Part shown: one piece after another, positions 47,690-58,290 of the stretch
How positions within the stretch are numbered: position 1 is the first letter of the stretch
How the letters are laid out: every line of letters begins with the position of its first letter
Assembly: GCA_051453625.1 (NCBI GenBank)
Contig: JBOZIK010000001.1
Coordinates: forward strand, 185,419,886 to 185,483,885
Direction of reading: 5' to 3'
Source: Welwitschia mirabilis
Taxonomy: Eukaryota; Gnetophyta; Gnetopsida; Welwitschiales
DNA length: 64,000 bases
The notes under the pieces: model-generated
Told to the model about the DNA's origin: nothing
Database searches by the model: none
The model's input: the letters and a program-made list of their open reading frames with translations, nothing else
Translations under genes and position numbers: made by a program

Positions 47690-47922
47690 CCTACTCACAT
47701 ACTAAGTAAATAAAATATTGATTNNNNNNNNNNNNNNNNNNNNNNNNNNNNNNNNNNNNNNNNNNNNNNNNNNNNNNNNNNNNNNNNNNNNNNNNNNNNN
47801 NNNNNNNNNNNNNNNNNNNNNNNATACTAAGTAACTAACCTATTGATTAGTAATTATATTGTTAAATAAAAACATATATTGTTAACTAAAATACATGATT
47901 AAGATAAGATTTATCCTCATCA
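46862..47922 (-). mobile_element. 3' LTR of Athila/Tat element 3
   Basis: The plus-strand left end TGGGTGCTTATATGGTG matches TGGATGCTTATATGATG at 57550, and both continue collinearly for about 290 bp. The right end CCTCATCA at 47922 gives the minus-strand LTR start TGATGAGGATAAATC. It contains a (TA)n run at about 47651-47688 and a 100-base gap at 47724-47823. The plus-strand ORF at 47424-47648 within it is not a supported gene. Confidence 0.72.
47651..47688. repeat. (TA)n microsatellite
   Basis: About 19 uninterrupted TA units inside the element 3 LTR, shortly before an N gap. Confidence 0.9.
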
Positions 47923-47942
47923 ATTCCCCTAAGCTCAAGGTT
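47923..47942 (-). promoter_or_regulatory. Polypurine tract of element 3
   Basis: The minus strand reads CTTGAGCTTAGGGGAAT directly before the LTR start TGATGAGG. This is the expected primer site for plus-strand cDNA. Confidence 0.6.
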
Positions 47943-49339
47943 TTTTTAGTCCCTTAACAAATAAATAATTATATACAAAAGAGTAAAATAGAGATTCAGA
48001 TTAGGAATGTTTAAAACATTGAATTCCTAAAGGATAGATTGCTCTTAGCACATTTCCAATGCAAGAATCTTAGTAAAGTAGAAGTTGCAAATTCTTTTGT
48101 TGCAATTTGAGTGCTTTGTAAATATCTTTACTTTTAAAACTTAAAATCAGCACTTTTAATCTTGAAAATTACATAAATGTGATCATGGTTCTCCTGGCTT
48201 ATGTTGATCACTTTATATTCTATAGACCATGAATTTCTTACACAAAATTTATGAAGCTCTGTACAAGAGCTCCTTATTTAGTAGATTCTTTCTAAAAATA
48301 TAATCCATTTACTTTAATTGCTTTCATTTTTTTAACTCTTGGGAGATTTTATTCTACTAGAAACTCCCTCCAATTATTTTTTAATCTTCTCCTCAAAAAG
48401 TATCATTTGCATTTGACTGGAGAAGAAATCCACTTCATTAGATATTCTATTTAGCTTTTTGAGACAAACTTTTTGTTTAAAACTTAGCTCTAAACATATT
48501 TACTGTGAACTCCTAAAAATGCTAGAACAAGAATGATTACTTTCTTCATGAAGAGGATTCAATGAGGGTTATCGAGAATTAAAAAGTTCTTAGCAAGGGC
48601 CATTAAACCCATTGTGATGACCACCCTTATTTCTAGAAGAACTTTTTAACTTCCTTCTTTTTAATATCATAGTCCCCTTCCTACAAGCCCTAATACCAGA
48701 TGCAGGAGTTTGCCTTGGAAAGTTTGCATGAAGCCAACTTACCATGAATCTGAAAGCATGAGAAAACATGATAGAGCATGAAAACACAAGAGGATGTAAA
48801 ATGTGAAAGTTACAGATCTAATTCCTAGTTAATATAGGTGAAAATTTGTACTTGCAATTATGTTATTTTCGCATGATAGAAAAGTAAACTTGATCATGCA
48901 TTAAAACTAAAATAGATGGGACTAGAGCTTTTTTGTACTCTATTAATGCTGACAAAAAGATGTGAATTATATATTAACAAGGTGTAAATTTAAAAAAATG
49001 ATAGAGTTAGAGCTAAAATTATGGATGTTGACATGGTTGAGATAATGTGGAACTAACCTTATGGTGGGGGCCATCAAGAATGAAGAGAGGTCATTGAGAA
49101 TGAGTTTAAGTGAAATGATGAGTTAATAGAAAGACATATTTAAATGGTGACCACTCTATGGAAGCTATCGAATCCATTATAGATGTAACCAAAAGAGTTA
49201 AAAGGTGATCATTAGGATCCTTCAAATTCCAACCCCCATCATTATGAAAGTGAGTATTAATGATAAAGAAATGTACAGTGGCAGAGTTATAAAGGTAAGA
49301 TAAGGGGGGTCATTAAGAATGAGACCTTTCTCTTTTAGA
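47943..49339. mobile_element. Element 3 untranslated 3' region, distal part
   Basis: No supported gene. A 65-codon minus-strand ORF (48590-48787) has no recognisable motif. The words CATCAAGAATGAAGAGAGG and GTCATTAAGAATGAGACC near 49070-49300 hint at further weak repeats. Confidence 0.4.
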
Positions 49340-49765
49340 AGCAAGTTTAAAAAATGAAGTTGGCTTGAAATCTAGTCCTAAGCTTTAGCTTTGGGCTAGT
49401 ATTAGTCAACTTCTAAAACTTGCTTTCTAATGGTTTGGCTTCAAATCCAATTTAAGGCTTTAACTTTAGATTATTATCATTTGACCAGATAATTTTCTTG
49501 CTTATGAATAAAGTGAAGTAGTTATTGAGTTGGTTTGAAATCCAACTCAAAGTCTCGGTGTTGGTTAATGATGAGATTTTATTTGATTACAGGTTCTAGA
49601 GCACAAGAAGGTGAACAATTTAGCGTGCAATCTAGTTAAAGTTTCAAATTTGAGCTAGTGTCAGCTAGAAGATTCAAGTTTTTTTAACCATGGTTTGATT
49701 TGAAATCTGACTTAAATTTTTAACTTTGGGATTAGTGTCGATCAATTAAGTAATCTCTCTAATTT
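49340..49765. repeat. Degenerate tandem repeat, about 85-95 bp period
   Basis: Four to five copies of a unit containing TTTGAAATCYAAYTYAA, then AACTTTGGGYTAGT and GTCAACT or GTCGATCAA, starting near 49353, 49437, 49527, 49620 and 49697. The repeats sit between pol and the 3' LTR of element 3. That zone is known in Tat/Ogre elements to be hypervariable and to give rise to satellites. Confidence 0.55.
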
Positions 49766-50206
49766 TAAGGTCCATCTTATGTTGGAAGAGGAACATTAAT
49801 AACTTTTATTTTAAGGTCCATCTTATGTTTAGGGTGTTAAAGTTTAGTGGGCCTTGTAATAGCATGTAGTTTGGGAAATCTAAGATGATAATAAATTAAT
49901 TTAAAGTTCTAAGGTTGAATATTAGTCAGTTTGGGATCCCTCTATTCTTGAAGATGTCTACTGATACTTGGTATACTTTAGCTATTGACAAAAAAGTATA
50001 TCACTTTTACTTAATTCTTTACTTCAAAACTAAACATGTGTGCACTGATATCTTAAAATAAATTAAATTTGTCAAGTATGATAGTAAGATTTATGCTATA
50101 AATGTTATTCTTTATATGCTAATCATTCATCACTCGTCACTTGAGCTTAAGAATTTCTTCACTTAATTATCTTCTACTCTTTCTTATCTTTTCTTCATTA
50201 GTCCTT

Positions 50207-50941
50207 ATGGCTTGTGATCCTCCTCCTTCTCCCATTATTGCCTCTAGTGTCAAGAAGGTAAAGTATTATTTGTTCAACTTGGGTTCAACACAGATATATA
50301 TGTGCATTAGTAGTATTGATCCCTAGTCACCTCCAGTCTTTGTTACATCTAAAAATATGATACAAGAGTATTCTTACTATGATTATAAATCCATTACTAA
50401 GGTCTTAGATACCTTATATTCCTTCATTACTGAGGCTGATAAAGACTATTTTAGTAGTAGTGTTATTCCTCTAAGTTTTGGTCATATGATCCATCACTTA
50501 GTAGGTGAGTATCTGAGGGTAAGGCTTAAGAAACTATGTTAATAACTCAATTATGGAAATTTGGATTGTGACATCTCTTTGAATGAGATAGTTGAACAAA
50601 TGCAAGTGCTAGAGAAAATAGTAAATCAATTTCAAGGTACAAACCTTGTTCTTAGCCTTGTTGCATTGGGTTTTGATAAGAAACATATAGAGAAGATGAT
50701 TTGGGATGCTAAACCTTACCAAAACTTTAGGTGAGTAGACCCAAAGGAGATTAGCATGCTGTCGAAATCTCTAGTTGAGATGCATCTATTGCCCCTAGGT
50801 GAGAATTCTGTAGGGTCGACATCTAAGACTAGATATTTTCATAGGAGTACAAGTTTTCTAGCTACTATAAGAATTGATTTACTTAAGTTTGTGATTTACT
50901 TACTTAGTGATTTAAGAAGTTTTTTTGCTGTCATTCTGTAA
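50207..50941 (+). pseudogene. Antisense ORF in the 3' region of element 3, product unknown
   Basis: One plus-strand frame runs from ATG 50207 to TAA 50941, 244 codons, with no frameshift and only four internal stops (TAG near 50323, TAA TAA near 50540, TGA near 50732). It begins MACDPPPSPIIASSVKKVKY and includes YDYKSITKVLDTLYSFI, IPLSFGHMIHHLVGEYL, IVEQMQVLEKIVNQFQ and VDPKEISMLSKSLVEMHLL. The middle looks helical, and the end is hydrophobic (LLKFVIYLLSDL). An AATAAATTT word lies 25 bp downstream. It is antisense to element 3 and lies between integrase and 3' LTR, the position of antisense extra ORFs described in Tat-lineage elements. I do not recognise the family. Confidence 0.5.
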
Positions 50942-51198
50942 CTGGATGTAATAAGCTATTTTGCTTAATAAATTTTTAATTTTTATTTTATATGAAAATT
51001 TTTATATTATTTTATTTTATCGTGAGCACATCAATTTCATTAAAGGAAATTCAAACTAGATAATTTATTAAATTATTAAGATAATGCAAAATAATTGTAA
51101 AACTTTGAAGTTTTTCTTTAGCTCAAACAAAATTTAATGACTGTGCATGCTATTGAATTGAAAATATTTGGATACACATTTCATCATAGATTAGAATA

Positions 51199-51480
51199 TT
51201 TTTCTTCTGTTTTTTTTCCTTTATTCCTTTTTTTGTTTAAAAATAAGTTCTGGTAGAGTAGAGTTTTTAATAACGAGTCATGTTTCAGATAATTCCTGGG
51301 ACACAATTGTTCCTTAACTCTTTTATTTTTTACAACATATTTTTCTTTTGTTTTTTTTCCTTGATTCCTTTTTTTGTTTAAAAATAAGTTCTGGTAGAGT
51401 AGAGTTTTTAATAACGAGTCATGTCTCAGATAATTCCTGGGACACAATTATTTCTTAACTCTTTTATTTTTTACAACATA
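51199..51480. repeat. Recent two-copy tandem repeat, 141 bp
   Basis: The unit starting TTTTCTTCTGTTTTTTTTCC repeats after exactly 141 bp, with a few substitutions only (estimated at least 95 percent identity). Because 141 is a multiple of three, the minus strand shows an 87-codon ORF with a 47-residue repeat. I regard that as a by-product. Confidence 0.85.
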
Positions 51481-51685
51481 AGTTAACCACAATGAGGAGA
51501 GTGCAATCACTGTTAGAGGAGTAAGTACTTGCAGGATATTATTATTATTGTATATATCTATATCATGACCAATTGACCTCTCTGTAGAGTTTTCACAGCT
51601 ACCGTATTGCACTGCTAAAGGCCCCTCTCAGGAATATTTGCTCGAGTGCAGTTGTAGTAGAACATTGTGATACTTTTACTCTCTC
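51481..51685. other. Unassigned sequence before the CT repeat
   Basis: More balanced base composition than its surroundings, with words such as GAGGAGAGTGCAATCACTG and CTCGAGTGCAGTTG. It does not resemble the flanking gypsy sequence and may be part of a separate insertion hidden by the following gap. Confidence 0.35.

Positions 51686-51760
<75 letters not shown>
51686..51760. repeat. (CT)n microsatellite at an assembly gap
   Basis: About 75 bp of CT repeats running straight into a 538-base N run (51761-52298). The 242-codon ORF across it consists of Leu/Ser repeats and N, and is not a gene. Confidence 0.9.
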
Positions 51761-52298
51761 NNNNNNNNNNNNNNNNNNNNNNNNNNNNNNNNNNNNNNNN
51801 NNNNNNNNNNNNNNNNNNNNNNNNNNNNNNNNNNNNNNNNNNNNNNNNNNNNNNNNNNNNNNNNNNNNNNNNNNNNNNNNNNNNNNNNNNNNNNNNNNNN
51901 NNNNNNNNNNNNNNNNNNNNNNNNNNNNNNNNNNNNNNNNNNNNNNNNNNNNNNNNNNNNNNNNNNNNNNNNNNNNNNNNNNNNNNNNNNNNNNNNNNNN
52001 NNNNNNNNNNNNNNNNNNNNNNNNNNNNNNNNNNNNNNNNNNNNNNNNNNNNNNNNNNNNNNNNNNNNNNNNNNNNNNNNNNNNNNNNNNNNNNNNNNNN
52101 NNNNNNNNNNNNNNNNNNNNNNNNNNNNNNNNNNNNNNNNNNNNNNNNNNNNNNNNNNNNNNNNNNNNNNNNNNNNNNNNNNNNNNNNNNNNNNNNNNNN
52201 NNNNNNNNNNNNNNNNNNNNNNNNNNNNNNNNNNNNNNNNNNNNNNNNNNNNNNNNNNNNNNNNNNNNNNNNNNNNNNNNNNNNNNNNNNNNNNNNNN

Positions 52299-53950
52299 AT
52301 ATTTAGAAGGTATTCTGTTCTATTATGAAATGTGTCTTCTCAATCTTCTTAATAAAGATAATGCACAATTTTCTGTTAAAGGCTTGTTAGGTTAGCTTCT
52401 TGCTTTATAACCATAACATTTACTTTAAATAATCTAGCAAATTAGTAGACTGAATAAAATTTAAAGAAATAACACATCCTTTACTATCTAATTGTAGAAT
52501 TTATTTTATAGGTAGGCTAAAAGTATTCTTTATATCCTATCAAAGTTTTCTAAATAATTTAGTACTAATTTATGATTATAATACATTCTTGCTCTTTATT
52601 TGTTAACTTGGTATGTTACTTTTTCATCATGATCATATATTTCTATTACTTCATGTCTAAGAATTTTTATTATGATATATGGTCATAGCCAGTTTTGCTT
52701 ATAATTTTGTTTTAAATAGATTTTTTAGGGTCATAAATTAATAAAGAATCTCCTATATTAAAATTTGTTTTCTTAATTTTATTATCATAATATATCTTAA
52801 TTTTTGTTGTATAAGTTCTTCACACAAAAGAGCAATCTCCTATATTAAAATTTATTTTCTTAATTTTATTATCATGATATATCTTAATTTTTGTTGTATA
52901 AGTTCTTCACATAAAAGAGCTTCTTTTCAATTTTCATCTAAAATATTCAAGTTTTATATCCATTATTTTTGAGTTGTATCTAAATTACATTTTAATTCTT
53001 ACTTAATTTAAATGTTTTTATTTTAAATTTAATTAACAAAATATCCCTTTTTTCATAGACTAATTTGGATGGAGTAAATGCTATGGTATGTTTCCAAGTT
53101 ATTCTATAAGCCCATAGAGCTTCATTTAATTTATCAACTTAATCAGTTTTCTTACTATATATAACTTTTGTTAATATTCTATTTAGTTCTCTATTTGTTA
53201 CTTCAGCTTGATCATTGGATTAAGGGTGATATGTAGTAGAAAATTTGTGATGAACCCTACACTTGGTAAAGAGTTTCTTAAAGACTTCACTAGTAAAATG
53301 GATTCCTCTATTGGATATAAGACTATGAGGGACTCCAAATCTATAGATAATATTTCTAACAAAAAAGTTAACTACAATTTGGAAAGAACAATTAGTCATA
53401 GCCTCAGCCTTAGCCCATTTAGTGAAGTAATCAACATAGACCAAAATATATCAAATGATGAAGGATTTATAGGCCCAAAAAAATATATTCCCCATATATC
53501 AAAAGGTTCAATTATCTGAATCCATTATTATGACATTTCTAACTTTTGGCTAAATATGCCTTCTCTTTGACATTTATCACAACCTTAGATATAAACATTT
53601 GAATCCTTGAATATAGTGCATTAATATTATCCCATATAGAGAATTTTCATTCCTATTCATTTTGCATCATCATGTCCTCCTCCTTCTCCTTCATGAGCTT
53701 CCTTTAAGATTTCATTTTGTAGATTTTCTTCTATACATCTTTTGAATACATCTTTTGATAACATTATCTTTACATTCTTTAAATAACATCTTATTATGCC
53801 AAATATAATCTCTATATTTTCTTATCAATCTTTTTCTTTCATAGTGACTCATAAAAAATGGTAATCTTTTGCTCACAAGAAAGTTGGCTGTATCAGCATA
53901 CTATGGATTTCTTGGTACCTGAAAAAGATGTTCATTTGAAAACTCATCTC
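52299..53950 (-). pseudogene. Element 3 integrase
   Basis: The minus strand from about 53950 down carries integrase of the Athila/Tat type. The core reads MVYVDYFTKWAKAEAMTN, then FFVRNIIYRFGVPHSLIS, NRGIHFTSEVFKKLF and HHKFSTTYHP. These correspond to the first catalytic Asp in V-D-Y-F-T-K-W, the I-x-x-R-F-G-x-P segment, and the position of the second catalytic Asp, which reads Asn (SNRG instead of SDxG). The C-terminal part continues with ALWAYRITWKHTIAFTPSKL. Below 52920 an 87-bp segment is duplicated in frame. It would insert cDNA into host chromatin in the nucleus. Stops and the altered active site rule this out. Confidence 0.8.
52748..52921 (-). repeat. In-frame 87-bp tandem duplication in integrase C-terminal region
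   Basis: AATCTCCTATATTAAAATTT at 52748 recurs at 52835 and the two copies run in parallel to CACAAAAGAGC and CATAAAAGAGC. They differ at about three positions, so the event is recent compared with the decay of the element. The 29-codon length keeps the reading frame. Confidence 0.8.
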
Positions 53951-54420
53951 TTATGTTAATCTATTCTTCATCTAGAAATTTTAACCTTGAGAGGTGATCT
54001 GCTACCACATTCTTTTTCCCTTTCCTATCTATAATTTTTAAATCAAACTATTATGTTAATAATATCCATCTCATAATTCTTGAGTTTGCTTCTTTCTTAT
54101 TTATCAGAAATCTAATGGCACTGTGATCAATATAAACTTTCACTTCATAATCTTAAATATAATGTCTAAATTTTTCTAATGCCATTATTACTATCAATAA
54201 CTCTTTTTTTGTTAGTGTATAATTTTCTTAAGCTAGTTTGAAGTTGTTGCTAATGTAAGCAATGGCATAAGCTTTATTATCTTTATTTTTTTATCCAAAA
54301 AATACTTCCATAGCATGATTAGATGCATAAGTTATAATGTGAAATGGTATTATCCAATTTGACCCTTGTGAAATAGGTGTTGATAAAATTTTATCCTTTA
54401 AGGTTTGGTAAGAATTTTAA
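53951..54420 (-). pseudogene. Element 3 RNase H domain
   Basis: The minus strand reads DNKAYAIAYISNNFKLA, then ENYTLTKKELLIVIMALEKF, RHYI, VKVYIDHSAIRFLINKKE, LKIIDRKGKKNVVADHLSRL. This is the Ty3/gypsy RNase H block: Y-A-I-x-Y-x-S, Y-x-x-T-x-K-E-L-L-x-x-V-x-A-x-x-K-F-R, the D-H-x-A-I/L catalytic region and the terminal V-A-D-H-L-S-R-L motif. The last form is typical of Athila/Tat. It would remove the RNA strand of the hybrid during cDNA synthesis. Several internal stops are present. Confidence 0.8.
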
Positions 54421-55090
54421 CATTTATTAGTCCATTCATATTCCACATCCTTTTGTAAGAGATTACTCAATGGTTTAGCAACTTTACTAAAGTTGGATAT
54501 GAATCTTTTATAATATCGAACATGTTCTAGGAAAGATCTCAACTCTTTTAATTTGGTTGGGGTGGGATGTTATTTATAAATTTAATTTTCTATTCATCAG
54601 TTTTAATCCCTTTTTAAGAAATCTTGTGTCCTAGCACTATGCCTTCTGTCACAATAAGATGACTTTTTGACCAACTAAGTCTAAGACATTTTTCTTCGCA
54701 TCTCTTTAAAACTCTTTCTAGTCTATTGAGTGACTCTTCAAAGTTATTTCCAAATGTTGAGAAATTATTCATAAATACTTTGACCAATCTTCCTATCATA
54801 TCTTGAAAAATGCTATTTACTAACCTTTGAAAAGTGATAGAAGCATTACATAATCCAAATGGTAGTACTTTATAGGCATAAGTAGTACTCCAATGACAAA
54901 TTAAAGTATATAAATAGATTCTATGTTAGCATATTCTTAGATCTATTCCTTTAATATTTGTATGATTCCAAGCAAAGGATCTTTTTCTTTTAATTAACAT
55001 TCTCTTAAGTCTTCTTTTCTAAGAATGAGTTAAATAATTATTTATGATAAGAGATCTATTAGGAGCTACTTCAATATATTCTAATCCTTT
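54421..55090 (-). pseudogene. Element 3 reverse transcriptase
   Basis: The minus strand reads AYKVLPFGLCNASITFQRL, then VKVFMNNFSTFGNNFEE, RLERVLKRCEEKCLRLSWSK and GIVLGHKIS, followed by the RT-to-RNase-H connection (IKELRSFLEHVRYYKRFISNFSKVAKPLSNLL in pieces). These are RT motifs B (P-F-G-L-x-N-A-P), C (F-M-D-D-F) and the thumb boundary G-H-x-I-S. Motif C reads FMNNF, so both catalytic Asp residues are Asn, which alone would abolish polymerisation. The N-terminal half (above 54960) is poorly preserved. Confidence 0.82.
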
Positions 55091-55217
55091 CTTAAGTGAA
55101 GGCTTTTCTATCTATTGAGTTGTTAAATCTTTCTCCTCATGTTTCTCTTTTATTTTATTTATTTAACTTCAAATTAACTTCATGTGTTAGAATTGCATTG
55201 GTTCTTGCTTCTATGTT

Positions 55218-55610
55218 CTATACCATTTCTTTAATAACCAATGCATTAAAAAGCTTAATATTGTTCTTAAGATCTCCCAAGATTATTTCCATTACCACTC
55301 GTCTAGAATAAATAGTAGCATCTATAGTAGTCATCCAAGGTCTCCCTAAGATCACTGCATGGATATCTTCTTGAGTATTCATCACCAATGAATCTATTAA
55401 GTAAATGAAACCTTGGAGTTTAATGGGTATATCTTTTAGAACTCCTTTAGGTGTTATTGCTAAGCCATCTACTAAGTACACTTTTCTTTGATAAGGTATT
55501 AATTTTGGTTTTTTCAATTATTCATAAGTTTCATAGGACATAACATTGATACTTGCTACAAGATCCACAATTACTTCTACTCTAAGTTTTCCATTAATTT
55601 TTACATCTAT
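55218..55610 (-). pseudogene. Element 3 protease
   Basis: The minus strand reads MIDVKINGKLRVEVIVDL, then VASINVMSYETYE, then PKLIPYQRKVYLVDGLAITP, KGVLKDIPIKLQGF and VILGRPWMTTIDATI. The order D-L-x-A-S-I-N-V-M, A-D-G-x-x-x-x-P-x-G-V-x-x-D-I-P-V-K and I-L-G-R-P is that of Athila/Tat retropepsins. The active site reads DLVAS, with the catalytic Asp kept and the Gly changed. One stop falls after YETYE; otherwise about 100 codons are open. Confidence 0.78.
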
Positions 55611-56770
55611 CATAAGTGTTCTAGTATCACTATACTTTTTGTATTATTTATTTTGAAGAACTTGTGCAGAAGTCTAAGAAACTTGATCCTTTATTATTAT
55701 TTCAATTTGTTTTTCTTTCTTAATTTCCTTTTTACTATTTTATTTTGAACACATACTCATCATTTATTTTTAAGACATAGGAACTTCTTTCAATAACTTT
55801 AAAAGAGGTAATGATACTTTTGTATCTTCTAATATCTTTATTAAATATTATATATGCTTTTCAACTTTTGGATGTTCTATTTGTTTACTTCTCATTGAAA
55901 ATGGTAAAGAATCTAGTGAGGCATAATCTAGTATTTTTCTTTCAATCTATTTTTTCTTCTTTATCTAAGAAGCTTCTTTAATTTATATTCTTTCTTTATG
56001 ATTCATTTATCACTTTTTGCTTTCCACATCTAGTGGCTACTGCCTTACTTATTACTTCTCTAAGATTTGATTGAAGTTGGGAAGGAATGTTTTCTTCTAT
56101 TCTTTCTATTTCTGATTTTCCTCTTTGATCTTTTGGATCTCTATTTTTTCAATTTCTATAGTAGTCATACTATTTTTGCCTTTTTTAATTCACATAATTT
56201 TGTAAAGATATTTCTATTTTACCTTCCCATTTTCTACTTTGATAAGGATATAGTTTCTTTCTAGTTTGAGGTTAAATTTCTAAAATTTAAATATAATATA
56301 TTTATATCTAGTCATTGAATAAATTCTTACATCTAAGGACATTTTTTACATCATGATTGTATTCCTCATAGTATTTACATGTAGATCCTTCTTCCTCTTT
56401 AAGGTGTTGTATAGCTAACTACTCAAAATTTTTTACCATACTATCACACTTTTTTAGCTACTTCCATAGGACTAATATGTTTTAAACTATATACACTACA
56501 ATTTATTTTTAAGGTGTAGTTTGTTTACCTTTTTATTCTTATTGTTTTTTTATTTCCATCCTTTACTTATGTTATAAAATTAAGTAATGACTTCTCCACT
56601 TCTTAGACATTCTTTATCTTAATGCTTCCTTTACATAACAAGTCTAAGTATTTCAATCTCTAAATTTATAGGCCTCTAAGTTAGGTTCTGACTCATTCCC
56701 TAGCTATGATTTCATGATTAGGACATTTAGCTAAAAATATATTATACCTATCCATGAACTCATTAAATCT
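55611..56770 (-). pseudogene. Element 3 Gag C-terminus and Gag-protease linker
   Basis: The minus strand near 55840-55780 reads TKVSLPLLKLLKEVPMS, equivalent to the x-V-x-I-P-L-x-x-x-L-K-x-x-P segment that precedes the protease in Athila/Tat polyproteins. Above that the sequence is Lys-rich and broken. No clear zinc knuckle is visible. The plus-strand ORF at 56067-56264 is a Phe/Leu-rich shadow. Confidence 0.5.
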
Positions 56771-57060
56771 TTCATTATCTCTTTGTTTAATGTTCAACAC
56801 TTGTTTCTTAGATCTTCAACCATCCTCACGGGTTGAAATTTAACTAGGAAAGCATTTTAAGAGTCCTCACAAACTAAAAGCATGATTAGGATTTCTATGA
56901 TATCATAGTTAAGCATCTCCTTTTAGATAAAAAGGAAAATATCTTAGGAAGTCTAATCTTAATTCAAGATAGTTGGCTTTACAAAAGGCATCAAATAAGA
57001 TTAAACATAGTATGGGTTCTTCTTATTTTTAACCTTCAATAGTGGGTATCATGGTGTATT
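56771..57060 (-). pseudogene. Element 3 Gag core
   Basis: The minus strand shows ANYLE-like sequence, LRLDFLRYFPFYLKGDAxLW and NHAF in closely spaced frames. It corresponds to the Gag core L-x-x-F-P-F-S-L-x-x-x-A-x-x-W. At least two frameshifts are needed to follow it. It is collinear with protease, RT, RNase H and integrase downstream. Confidence 0.55.
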
Positions 57061-57525
57061 TATATTTCTTACTTTATCTGTTGTTGTAAGACTATAAGAC
57101 TATATGATTAATAGAATTTAAATCTTCTAATCAAAGGGTATCATAATTTAATGGTCTTAAATGTTCATCATCTTCCTAATAGCATCTTATTACAACCTTT
57201 TTTTTAAGGTCCTTTTACTTTAACCATTTGAGAAGATTCTCCTTATGAATGAGGTGATATAAGAATGTCTTGCAATCATTGATTAAATTTAGTCATTGAT
57301 TCAGAAAATATTTTTTCTTTCACCATCTTTCTAAGGCTTAATTCATCCTCTGTAAAATCTTCTTCTTCCACCTCTATTTTAACATTATTTTCAGTCCACT
57401 CATCTAGACCATCTAGACCATATTTATGTGAGTTTATAACATACCTACCTTTTTCATCCCATCATTTTCCTTAGCTATCTTTTTGAATTATAGTTTTTGT
57501 CATCTCTCTAGTTGACTTTAGGGCA
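57061..57525 (-). mobile_element. Leader of element 3
   Basis: Sequence between Gag core and PBS, without a supported gene. The segment 57190-57270 recurs at 57941-58012 beyond the gap. Confidence 0.5.
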
Positions 57526-57543
57526 TCCCTTCTCCTAGTGCCA
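57526..57543 (-). promoter_or_regulatory. Primer-binding site of element 3
   Basis: The minus strand reads TGGCACTAGGAGAAGGGA six bases from the LTR end. It begins with the TGG of a tRNA CCA tail but is unlike the Asp-type site of the other gypsy elements here. I cannot name the primer tRNA. Confidence 0.5.
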
Positions 57544-57549
57544 AAATAA

Positions 57550-57840
57550 TGGATGCTTATATGATGAAATAAGTGTAGAAAATATCACTAAATAATATTA
57601 AAAATATAAAATAATACTAGAAAAACATAGAAACTATGCTACTATTAACCTAAATGTAAGCTTACATTGTTAAATAAAAATAACTAAAGACTTACTAAAG
57701 AACTACTTTAGATTCAACTATTTAGTTCAAAAGGCATCATCACAATAGTCTTATGATGAAGTTACTTGAACTAGTTAAGTTGGTTTATTACTACTAAATT
57801 ACTATGTACATATATTACATCAAGGTGGAATGGTAAAATT
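57550..57840 (-). mobile_element. 5' LTR of element 3 (inner part, cut by gap)
   Basis: It matches 46862-47150 collinearly, sharing GAAACTATGCT, ACTATTAACCTAAA, CACAATAGTCTTATGATGAAG and TTTATTACTACTAAATT. The rest is hidden or lost at the 100-base gap 57841-57940, beyond which LTR sequence does not resume. Confidence 0.7.
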
Positions 57841-57940
57841 NNNNNNNNNNNNNNNNNNNNNNNNNNNNNNNNNNNNNNNNNNNNNNNNNNNNNNNNNNNN
57901 NNNNNNNNNNNNNNNNNNNNNNNNNNNNNNNNNNNNNNNN

Positions 57941-58012
57941 AAATTTCTTTTAAGGTCCTTTTACTTGAACATTTTAAGAAGATTCTCCTGTAAGTGAGAT
58001 TATGCAAGAATT
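57941..58012 (-). repeat. Second copy of element 3 leader segment
   Basis: TTTTAAGGTCCTTTTACTT and GAAGATTCTCCT-type words repeat those at 57195-57262 in the same order. A second element copy, a rearrangement or an assembly join lies across the gap. Confidence 0.55.
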
Positions 58013-58290
58013 ACCTATTAGAAATATAGGCTTTTAAGTTATTTATTAAAATAAATGCCTTAAGTATAGAGCTTTTTAAGGCATTTATTTTAATAAACAC
58101 CTTAAATAAAGCTAATGAAATATTTTTAAGGCATTTGTTTTAAAGAAACACCTTAAAATCTCCTTCAAATTTCTTTTAGGCTAGAAATTCTACATTTTTA
58201 GGGCCTTTTTTAATTAAATGCCTTAAATATTTCATTTTTTAAGGCATTAGAAAAAACATCTTAAAAGATAGATAAAAAGTAAGTTTCATT
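58013..58290. repeat. Palindromic AAGGCATTT/CACCTTAAA array, probable CACTA end
   Basis: From ACCTATTAGAAATATAGGC, which resembles an eroded CACTACTAGAAA terminus, a series of words AAGGCATTTATTTTAATAAA with its inverted partner CACCTTAAA recurs about four times. Each pair can fold into an AT-rich hairpin. Such arrays are typical of CACTA subterminal regions. No opposite end or transposase was found. Confidence 0.45.

Noticed and set aside
51184-51447. 87-codon minus-strand ORF with a 47-residue repeat
   Set aside because: It arises because the 141-bp tandem duplication is divisible by three; no start context, motif or relative supports a gene.
51667-52395. 242-codon ORF
   Set aside because: It is CT-repeat Leu/Ser sequence plus 538 N; the few real codons at the end are antisense to integrase.
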